From contig WFPU01000021.1 in assembly GCA_015487435.1 (NCBI GenBank), positions 1-9,954 on the forward strand: a stretch of 9,954 nucleotides of DNA, in the 5' to 3' direction. The notes under the pieces were generated by a model that was not told the origin of the DNA, searched no databases, and worked only from the letters and a program-made list of their open reading frames with translations. A program made the translations under genes and the position numbers. This DNA is from Sulfurimonas sp. (lineage in GTDB: Bacteria > Campylobacterota > Campylobacteria > Campylobacterales > Sulfurimonadaceae). Positions 1 through 7,100 of this stretch are shown here, in pieces (the stretch's first letter is position 1; the number at the start of each line of letters is the position of its first letter).

Positions 1-1566
1 AAACCTTATATGCTGCATCAGTTCAAAGTAGGCGATAGAGACTGCTACTTTGGTATGATAGAATGCAAGACAGGGCAGTGCTCTATGAGTATGCCACGAA
101 AAGTTGCAAGAACAGGAGAGATAACACCAAAGTATAAAACAGCACTGCGAAGTGACGTGATGCAACGTCTCGTAGGTGATTTACTTACAACAGAGAATCT
201 CTTGGCTGAAGGGATTACAGAAGATATCATCGAGCATATCTTACCTTTGCATTTTCCAACAGAAGAGATTTTGGAGCGTAAGGAGTTAAGTGCTGAGGCT
301 ATTGAGGCCTTAAAGTATTTGGAGCTCTATGTTTACATGAAGCAATTGGCAGGGAAACGAAGATATTTTAAAGCCATTCAATCGCAAAAGAGTAGTTATG
401 AAGCCTTCACGCAAGGGCTTCCCTTTACGCTCACGCAAGAGCAGATAACGGCCATTGAAGATATTAAAAATGATTTTGCAAAAGATGTAGCTGCAAAAAG
501 AATGATAGTCGGTGATGTTGGCAGCGGAAAGACTATGGTGATCTTAGCTGCGGCTTTTATGATGCTGCCACAGAGATCGATTCTTATGGCTCCTACAACC
601 ATTTTGGCAAACCAGCTCTATGAAGAGGCAAAAAAGTTCCTGCCAAATATAAAAATAGCACTTGTGACAAACAGAACAAAAAAGAGCTCTCTAGAGGCGT
701 ATGACTTTATCATAGGAACACATGCACTGCTTTATAGAGAACTGCCGAAAGCAGCGCTTGTGATGGTCGATGAACAGCATCGCTTTGGTACACAGCAGCG
801 CAATATGCTTGAGAAGTTCATCACGCAGGGTGAAAAGAAACCACACTACTTGCAGTTTTCGGCTACGCCCATCCCTCGAACACTCGCTATGATAGAGTCA
901 GCTCACATCGATGTCTCTTTGATCACATCTACACCCTATAAAAAAGATATAGATTCCCGCGTGATCCATAAGAGCGATTTTGCAGATTTACTTGAACATA
1001 TAAAAGCAGAGATAGTAGCAGGGAATCAGGTACTGCTGGTCTATCCGCTTGTGACACAGAGTGAGATGCTGGAGTATCAAAGCATCGATGAAGCACGAGG
1101 ATACTGGGAAAAGAACTTTCAAAATGTCTATGTAACGCATGGGAAAGACAAAGAAAAAGAACAGATACTTCTGGAGTTTCGAGAGAAAGGTGACATCTTG
1201 ATATCGACAACTGTTGTGGAGGTTGGGATCTCTCTGCCAAGACTCTCAACTGTAGTTATTGTTGGAGCTGAGAGACTGGGACTCTCCACATTGCATCAGT
1301 TGCGTGGACGTGTAAGTAGAACAGGGCTCAAAGGCTACTGTTTTTTATATACCAATCAAAAAAGTTCTGAAAGACTCGATGAGTTTGTCAAGACTACAAG
1401 TGGATTTGACATAGCGAATCTTGATCTGAAATATAGAAAAAGTGGAGACCTGTTAAAAGGGGTAAGCCAAAGTGGCTCACAATTTAAATGGGTGGATTTT
1501 GCAGAGGATAGTGCGATAGTGCAGAGGGTGAAAGAAGCTTTGCTTCTTCCCTCTGGAAGTGATTAA
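1..1566 (+). CDS. recG: ATP-dependent DNA helicase RecG, C-terminal 521 residues (5' end outside window)
   Basis: RecG is a cytoplasmic superfamily 2 helicase that remodels stalled forks and branch-migrates Holliday junctions. The reading frame is open from base 1, so the gene starts upstream; roughly the first 80-100 residues are probably missing. Visible residues, numbered from base 1: remnant of the OB-fold wedge domain (1-50); linker helices (about 55-130); Walker A GDVGSGKT (171-178); DEQH box (257-260); motif III SATPIPRT (287-294); motif VI QLRGRVSRT (433-441). The tail has SGDLLKG..QSG followed by FKWVDFAEDSAIVQ, the usual RecG C-terminal block. Mfd shares the helicase core but has no DEQHRFGTQQR..PIPRTLAM context of this kind after a wedge domain, and its tail differs. 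Ser replaces the usual second Gly in motif VI, which I recall as normal for Campylobacterota RecG. Its stop overlaps the stop of convergent hpf. Identification is firm; regulation is not visible. Confidence 0.93.
   Translation, partial: KPYMLHQFKVGDRDCYFGMIECKTGQCSMSMPRKVARTGEITPKYKTALRSDVMQRLVGDLLTTENLLAEGITEDIIEHILPLHFPTEEILERKELSAEAIEALKYLELYVYMKQLAGKRRYFKAIQSQKSSYEAFTQGLPFTLTQEQITAIEDIKNDFAKDVAAKRMIVGDVGSGKTMVILAAAFMMLPQRSILMAPTTILANQLYEEAKKFLPNIKIALVTNRTKKSSLEAYDFIIGTHALLYRELPKAALVMVDEQHRFGTQQRNMLEKFITQGEKKPHYLQFSATPIPRTLAMIESAHIDVSLITSTPYKKDIDSRVIHKSDFADLLEHIKAEIVAGNQVLLVYPLVTQSEMLEYQSIDEARGYWEKNFQNVYVTHGKDKEKEQILLEFREKGDILISTTVVEVGISLPRLSTVVIVGAERLGLSTLHQLRGRVSRTGLKGYCFLYTNQKSSERLDEFVKTTSGFDIANLDLKYRKSGDLLKGVSQSGSQFKWVDFAEDSAIVQRVKEALLLPSGSD
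1522..1555. terminator. Strong bulged hairpin at the recG/hpf convergence; possible bidirectional 3'-end signal
   Basis: CAGAGGG (1522-1528) pairs with CCCTCTG (1549-1555), and AAGAAGC (1532-1538) pairs with GCTTCTT (1542-1548). This leaves a TTT loop and a 3-nt bulge (TGA) on one side, giving 14 base pairs in all. It lies inside the last codons of recG, 8 bases before its stop codon, and just beyond the hpf stop on the other strand. No U-run follows on either strand, so it is not a canonical intrinsic terminator. It could block exonuclease degradation of both 3' ends, or be a coincidence of coding sequence. Confidence 0.35.
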
Positions 1567-2096
1567 TAAAGACCGAATTTACCGTCGTTTCTTTTGTAAA
1601 GAACACGTGTTTTATTCTCATTGTCCAAAAAGATCTCAAACATTTTTCCACTTGTTTTTAAATCTTCTAAAACATCTTCTACTTCACGTGGTTTGTAGAG
1701 TGTCAGCTCAACAGGAATGATCTCATCATCCATTTCTTCAGCAGCCTCTTTGACATCGACAACTTCCGCTTTGGCTTCATTGAGACCTACTTTTTGGTGG
1801 TCACTCTCTCTGTCGTGAATACGACGCATAGCTTTTTGTGCACGGTTTGTTGCTAAGTCGATAGCAGCATATAAATCTTCGTCATTTTGTTTGATCACAA
1901 TAGTGTTTTTATGCGCAAGATTGATAACGAATTCAACTACAGAGTGCTCTTTACCTTTTTTTGATTGTGTCGATACGATCACGTTAACTGAAATGATGTC
2001 TAGGTTGAATTTTTTGAGTGTTTCTACAGAGGATGTGATGTGCTCTTTGATCCCCTCTGTAAGTTCTATATTTCTTCCTGTCATTGATATATTCAT
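1563..2096 (-). CDS. hpf: Long-form ribosome hibernation promoting factor (HPF/RaiA family)
   Basis: This cytoplasmic stationary-phase factor binds the 30S decoding region and, in the long form, dimerises 70S ribosomes into inactive 100S particles. It has 177 residues. Residues 1-98 form the HPF/YfiA (S30AE) domain, opening MNISMTGRNIELTEGIKEHI and carrying the basic helix NRAQKAMRRIHDR. Residues 99-125 are an acidic linker. Residues 126-177 form the short C-terminal dimerisation domain (PVELTLYKPREVEDVLEDL ... VLYKRNDGKFGLY). Short HPF proteins lack this last domain, so this one should act without a partner. The start is supported by AAGGA at 2103-2107, six bases upstream. It converges on recG, with both stops sharing TTAA at 1563-1566. 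It lies 59 bp downstream of the pilX-like gene on the same strand and has a good -10 in that gap, so it probably has its own promoter and may also receive read-through. Confidence 0.93.
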   Translation of the reverse strand: MNISMTGRNIELTEGIKEHITSSVETLKKFNLDIISVNVIVSTQSKKGKEHSVVEFVINLAHKNTIVIKQNDEDLYAAIDLATNRAQKAMRRIHDRESDHQKVGLNEAKAEVVDVKEAAEEMDDEIIPVELTLYKPREVEDVLEDLKTSGKMFEIFLDNENKTRVLYKRNDGKFGLY

Positions 2097-2129
2097 GATA
2101 AATCCTTTTAATTTTTTTTCATTATATCA
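2097..2129 (-). promoter_or_regulatory. hpf promoter (extended -10) and ribosome binding site
   Basis: On the minus strand the gap before hpf contains TGATATAAT (2121-2129), a perfect -10 with a TGn extension. The predicted start is near 2114, giving a leader of about 18 nt that includes AAGGA (2103-2107). No recognisable -35 lies at the expected distance, which is common in Campylobacterota. The same nine bases, TGATATAAT, also precede the ATPase gene at 9702-9710. A run of eight T on the plus strand at 2112-2119 lies at the expected start of transcription. Confidence 0.6.
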
Positions 2130-2155
2130 CGAAAAAGTTTACAAGAAGGGAAGAT

Positions 2156-2629
2156 TTATAATTTTTGTATGGTCCTTCTAAAATAACGGATAGGTTCGGG
2201 TGCTATACCCGCTTTTGTTGATACAGTGACATCTAAAATTACTGTTCCATCTGATGCAGGGTAAGTAGTAAGACCGAGAATATCTGTTCCTGCATTTGTT
2301 GCACATGTACTACCATTGAGTGGAATATATTTCATACTTGTGTTAATGTCGTAAGTATTGTTATAACTGTAGTTGAGTGTTGTTAAGCTACAAGGATTTA
2401 CTTGTGACATTTTGAGCATTGCATATTCAGCTGCACTGTGTGAAAGAATTACAGCTTGTTCATAGAGGTATAAATCGGTTGTTCTTTTGGTGGTTTGGCT
2501 TGAAAGTGCAAGAGATAGTGCCATAATAGTGGCAATAATTACCAATACGGCAATAGCCATAATCATAGCCATTCCTCTTTTGTAGAGTTGTTTAGCAGGT
2601 TTTATTAGTAAACTGTTTTTTCTTTGCAT
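2156..2629 (-). CDS. PilX/MshP/GspK-class minor pilin-like protein
   Basis: A short membrane-anchored pilin-like protein of 157 residues, last gene of the pilus operon. A basic leader (1-19) ends in KRG and is followed by the hydrophobic helix MAMIMAIAVLVIIATIMALS (20-39). The Glu normally at position +5 of a mature pilin is absent. That is typical of the PilX/GspK class, whose members sit at the very tip of the (pseudo)pilus and need no Glu5 to dock on a preceding subunit. The segment around YEQAVILSHSAAEYA is the conserved 'E..A...A.SA.E.A' helix of this class. Two cysteines (80, 109) could form a disulfide, and one D-I-N-T-S glycosylation sequon is present (N96). The start is supported by GGAG eight bases upstream. 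The start codon lies 25 bp inside the pilW-like gene, implying translational coupling. Whether it serves a pilus or a secretion pseudopilus cannot be told here. Confidence 0.75.
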   Translation of the reverse strand: MQRKNSLLIKPAKQLYKRGMAMIMAIAVLVIIATIMALSLALSSQTTKRTTDLYLYEQAVILSHSAAEYAMLKMSQVNPCSLTTLNYSYNNTYDINTSMKYIPLNGSTCATNAGTDILGLTTYPASDGTVILDVTVSTKAGIAPEPIRYFRRTIQKL

Positions 2630-3540
2630 AGTGCATACTCCTCTCCGGTTAAATCACTTTTTGCACATACCTGAACTTTAATTAGTGAGCCTGCAGAACG
2701 GAATCTAAAAGTGTTTATTTTTTCTGCAAGAAGGACTTTTTTACCGTTAGTATGATAATTTTCTCCTTCCCAAGGTCTATAGTCATAATAAAAGTAGAGA
2801 TCGCCAACATTTTTTCCAGCATTTTTACCAATATTGTAGTCTTTTAGCTCAACAGCATATGCAGTCCATGCAAGTTTATAATATTCAAAAACCTCTCTGC
2901 CACTGAAATCTCCTGTACCTGCTTTTGGTAGTATTTGTGTCGGATTTGCAACTGAAAAATTGATTGGGTGCAAAGTTTGATTCTGGTCTGTGATGACACC
3001 TCCATATCCCCAAGGATTTGTTGTAAGGTAAGAGTTTATAAAATAGATGGCAGCATTATTGGCTGTCGCGCCATTTGCATAAGATAAGAGATGTATTTGT
3101 GCACTCGTAGCATTCAAGTTTGTCCCTGGTGATATCAATCTTGTTGCATTACTCGAGTTTAGGTCAATTACGCCGCTCCATAAAGGAGCAACATTTCCCC
3201 GAAATCCATCATTATCTGCAGCTATCCACTCTAAAACAGTAGCATTATTATCACTAAGAGTGCTGTCACTAAGATAATTAAATGAACCGGGATAGCTTGT
3301 TCCATTGTTTGTATTTCTAGAAATAACAGATCTTTTAATACGATATTCTAAGCGTTTTGTAATAAATTCTACAGCTGATTCACTACGTGATTGGAGCGTA
3401 TGGTTGATTTTTGTGAAGATGAAGTTATTGTAGGCTTGTGCTAAAAATTCGACTCCGAATTTTGCTAGTATACCCATAATTACTATGACAAAAAGGAGTT
3501 CAAGCATAGTGAATGCTTTATGGTTATTTTTAAATTTCAT
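2605..3540 (-). CDS. PilW/MshO/GspJ-class minor pilin-like protein with type IV prepilin leader
   Basis: A 311-residue prepilin-like protein. The leader MKFKNNHKA is followed by F10-T-M-L-E14 and the hydrophobic helix LLFVIVIMGILAKFG, which is a class III N-methylation motif. The predicted cleavage is A9|F10, with Ala instead of the usual Gly at -1, and Glu at mature position 5. The remaining 270 residues are a large polar globular domain, as expected for the PilW/GspJ class. A cysteine pair near the C-terminus (CAKSDLTGEEYALC) probably forms a disulfide, and three D-X-N-X-S/T sequons occur (N99, N128, N187). AGGA lies about eight bases upstream of the ATG. The start shares one base with the stop of the pilV-like gene (TAATG), and the 3' end overlaps the next gene by 25 bp. 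With its V-like and X-like neighbours it would form the initiation/tip complex of a type IV filament. Confidence 0.82.
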   Translation of the reverse strand: MKFKNNHKAFTMLELLFVIVIMGILAKFGVEFLAQAYNNFIFTKINHTLQSRSESAVEFITKRLEYRIKRSVISRNTNNGTSYPGSFNYLSDSTLSDNNATVLEWIAADNDGFRGNVAPLWSGVIDLNSSNATRLISPGTNLNATSAQIHLLSYANGATANNAAIYFINSYLTTNPWGYGGVITDQNQTLHPINFSVANPTQILPKAGTGDFSGREVFEYYKLAWTAYAVELKDYNIGKNAGKNVGDLYFYYDYRPWEGENYHTNGKKVLLAEKINTFRFRSAGSLIKVQVCAKSDLTGEEYALCKEKTVY

Positions 3541-4181
3541 TAAAAAATCCTACTTTCTGGTTTAACTTCTCCAATATTCGCTGTATAAGCACGGAGTAAA
3601 ACTATAGTTTTATGTGTATCATCATTTTTAATCCAAATTTGAATTTGTTTAAGATTTGGGTTATTTGCCTCAAGTCCGAATTGTACACATGGACCAACAG
3701 AACAATTAGTGACTGTAACATTGGCACTATAATGGTTTTTGTATGTTGCAGCGCTTGGATTACCTGTAAGTATTGATGTATTTGTGAACTGAGTTTGTGC
3801 ATTTTCTACAGCAATAGTACTGGCACTATTTAAAGGAGTTGTTGTATTGTCATCCAAACATTGTCTATTGATATGACCAATTCTTTTGTATGGTACACCG
3901 CTTCCTAAGCAGTCTCCTGTATTGACAACTCTTGAATAGCCACCGGAAGTTGTATTAGCATCATCTTGTGAATTCTGATCCCAATAATAGGCTGTAGATT
4001 CATTTAGGATTGCCTCAGCTGCGAAAATTGCCTCTTGCACTATACTCTCATTTGAAGCTTGTGATGAGCTTTGCATCATCATAGGCAAAGATATGACAGA
4101 AATGGCAATAATAACGATAGCAAAAATAAGCTCTATCATCGTAAAGGCTCTTTTTTTAAAGAGCAAAGTTTTTCTTACCAC
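3540..4181 (-). CDS. PilV/MshD/GspI-class minor pilin-like protein with type IV prepilin leader
   Basis: A 213-residue prepilin-like protein. The leader MVRKTLLFKKRA is followed by F13-T-M-I-E17 and the hydrophobic helix LIFAIVIIAISVISLPMMM, then NESIVQEAIFAAEAIL, typical of the PilV/GspI class. Cleavage is predicted at A12|F13. Four cysteines (91, 108, 160, 165) could make two disulfides, and two sequons occur (N76, N112). The start is GTG at 4179-4181: it keeps the leader, and AGGAG lies six bases upstream. The GTG is nested in the last codons of the exoprotein gene (ATGTGGTAA), a 7-bp overlap suggesting coupled translation. A run of seven A lies within the leader codons. This is the second gene of the operon; its product would be processed by a prepilin peptidase encoded elsewhere. 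Confidence 0.8.
   Translation of the reverse strand: MVRKTLLFKKRAFTMIELIFAIVIIAISVISLPMMMQSSSQASNESIVQEAIFAAEAILNESTAYYWDQNSQDDANTTSGGYSRVVNTGDCLGSGVPYKRIGHINRQCLDDNTTTPLNSASTIAVENAQTQFTNTSILTGNPSAATYKNHYSANVTVTNCSVGPCVQFGLEANNPNLKQIQIWIKNDDTHKTIVLLRAYTANIGEVKPESRIF
4147..4164 (-). repeat. Hairpin with an A-run in the leader codons of the pilV-like gene
   Basis: GCTCTTT (4147-4153) and AAAGAGC (4158-4164) are perfect 7-base inverted repeats separated by four bases. In the mRNA this is a hairpin beginning 15 bases after the GTG start codon, with seven consecutive A residues spanning its loop. It could modulate initiation or make the site prone to slippage. It may equally be just the Phe-Lys-Lys-Arg codons. 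Confidence 0.35.
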
Positions 4182-7100
4182 ATTATTCTCCTATTTGTAA
4201 TACCTGACTCATTTGTTTTGGTTGTTGTATTGTCTTCATATTTTCCACTCCAACCACCTTCACCGACAAATTCGATGATGAATTGATTTGCAGTTGCGTT
4301 TGCATCATTGGCATTGTAGATCAACCATGGAGAAGATTGCATCTGCATAATGGCATCATATGGAAGAGCGGCAGTGTTACTAAGTTCCATAACAGCTTCT
4401 GTTTCATAATTCGGCTTCGTGATGCTACGACTGATTTCAGAGACATAACTCGGTGTTGCTACTTCACTGATAGTCCCTATTGTCCCATCAGTACCTAATG
4501 GAAGATTAAAATCGTGATTTCTATTTTCAAACCATCTAATATCAGCAACCTGTGTTGCACCGGTTGGTAAAATAGAGCTGTTACAAGTTCCACCTTGGCA
4601 AAATATAACATAGGAAATGAGCTCTTTTATATTGTTATTATTAGAGGCATGCATCCCAGTTCGACAAGGTTTTGTGTTACAAGTCACTCTGATTTTTGGT
4701 GCAACAGTACGGCCATAATAATAAAGTACTCTTTGATTCACAGAAAGATTGCCTTCGGCATATTTGTTGGTGAGTAAGTCTGCATTAAAGAGGGTTGCGT
4801 TATCATCTACTGAGATGGTCGTAAAGTTGATATCTTCAGGGTTTGTAGTGACATTGACCTCTCTGTTATAGTTTGAGTTCGTTAGTAACTGCATCGTTCC
4901 ATTTTGGTCTTTTTGAAAGAATGAACCTGATGTTGAAAAAGAAGGGCTTTGCAAGGCAGTTCCAGCTGCTATGGTTCGGTTTATGTCATCTGCTGAAATA
5001 ACACTACCGTTGATATCTTTATTATGAGTTATATAGCTGTATGCAAGTGCAGTGTTAGTTGTAGCTGTTCTTGTTATGTCGAGATGCACCGGCTTTTCAA
5101 AACATCCTTTGACAAAATTACTAAGAGCCGTTGCGCTATTTTTCCCTCTTGCTGTCACGGTTGTATTTAAGTGCACAGACATGTTTTCATCATCAGAAAG
5201 GTTGTTCATGTATACGAATGGTTTTGCCGGTTCTTGCATAGCTGATGAAAGTACTCCGGTTCCACTGTTCCCTCTACCGAATGTAACAGTATTTGCAATT
5301 GTAAAGGCGTAAGGATGAAACTCTACAGCTATGTCTCGATATGTATATATATTTCCATTATAGGTATTTAGATGATTAGAAGTAATTGTACAACCATACT
5401 GTGATCCATTTAAACTAGATGAATCTGAGCCAATAATACAATCAGTTCCACTGAGGAAGCCAGCTGTAGAATGGTGTGCTAATTCTGCAGAATCCCAATC
5501 CACTGCAGTCCATGAAGTGTCTATAATGTTAATCTTATACTCTCCCACATTTGGATTGCTAATCACGCCATTTGTTAGAATACCATTGATCATATAAAAA
5601 GAGAGTGGTATATCTGAAATATTATTACAGACTGTAAGTGTTTTGTTGGAATCCCATAAAACTGTGGCATTATGATCGCTGTCATTGTTAAAGTTTCTTG
5701 TGTAGCCTGGAGTAAATGCTAAACTATTGTGACCTGTAGAGTTGACATCGAAACGGTAGTTGTAATCTCCTACAATATGTATTCTGTCTGTTGGTGGTGA
5801 ACTTGCATCTGGAGAGTAGTTATAGAGTGTTGAGAGGTCATTCATACTTGTTGGAGTTGATGTTTGATTCGCATCGATTAAATGAATATCAAAAGATTCA
5901 GGTCGAACAGAAAAATTATCTCGTGAACATAGTGGTCTTGCATAATTCTCTCTAATACAGCTGAAACATGTTGTAGATGTTGGAGAAGAACAAGCTGTTG
6001 AACACAATGGAAATGTTACGCTATTGTATAAGCCGGAAATGGAGATGAGATCTTTATTTCCATTTGTGGTCGTTGCACTCCAGTTTTGAATGAGACTGCC
6101 GTTACTGTCTGTAAAGTACCAAATACGAAAGGCCGCATTTCTGACTGCAAAGTTATAATAGTTGTCAACTTGCGTTGGAATTTGCGTTTGCCAATTCGAT
6201 GCAGTGAAACTTACCGGAACAAAGATGGCATCAGAAACCGAAGAGTCAGGATTTGCACAAGAGGCATTGATGTCTCCAAAGGAGTCCATATCTATGATCT
6301 CTACCATAACAGTCGTGTTTATATCACTTGATGGAGCATCATTGGTGCCTGTCGCCACATCAGAATCAAAAATGACATCTGCATTAAAAGTCTTACGTGA
6401 GATTTGTGTATTGAGATTATTTGTAGTTAATCCACTTTGTACGACATTGAATAATCCAAATGTTGGGTTATATCCTCCTGTTGGTGGACAAAGGGGTACA
6501 TTTTTTCCACCTAATTGATAATCATTATAGGTAATTTTTGCTCCATTGACTGAAATATAATAATCCATTGTCAATCCTAAAGATTCATTGATGTCAGTGA
6601 CTCCTGAAATATTTGGACTCAATAAAAATTTTGCATATATATACTGTTGGGCATCAAGATCTCCTAAGCCTTTTCTCACATTATGCCCATCTGTACATCC
6701 ATTGTTAGAAGAGTTGTTATCTACGGAGGCATTGTAATCACACAATGGAGTCGTCAGTGTTGGTATCCCTCTGTCTTGCAGAATGGAACCATTTACATTT
6801 GAAGAATAAGTATGGCCTGTCTGATCGAACATCGTAGCATTTACATCAGATCTGAAAGAGATACCTTTTGCAGGTATGTCCGCTTCTGTGTTTTTGATAT
6901 AAATCATAATACCAATATCGGAAGAAGAAATGCGTGAATCAATACGTGCGACTGGATCTGAGGCTCTGTCAACAGTTAAAAAGTGGTTATCTTGTTTGAG
7001 TGAGTAGTCATAACACATTTTTGGTGCGTATATTTGTGTTGCGAATACAAGCATACTTGGAGTGATATAGTCATTGTTTGAAGACCACTGGATATACATT

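Noticed and set aside
1..1566. Mfd (transcription-repair coupling factor) for the first gene
   Set aside because: The helicase core is shared, but the wedge-like remnant upstream, the DEQHRFGTQQR block, and the SGDLLKG..QSG tail followed closely by the end of the protein fit RecG. Mfd would continue into its long C-terminal D7 domain.
4147..4164. Programmed -1 frameshift site at the A7 run
   Set aside because: The run does not present an X-XXY-YYZ heptamer in the reading frame (codons TTT AAA AAA AGA), and nothing useful is encoded in the shifted frame.
2156..4181. Type II secretion gspI-J-K operon
   Set aside because: The class assignment of the pilins would fit, but no other gsp gene is present and the giant secreted protein points to an MSHA-like or type IV pilus tip. 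Not excluded, only less likely.
4071..6518. Plus-strand open frames opposite the pilus operon (for example 6162-6518 and 5052-5312)
   Set aside because: They lie antisense to clearly coding sequence, lack ribosome binding sites and show no recognisable protein features.
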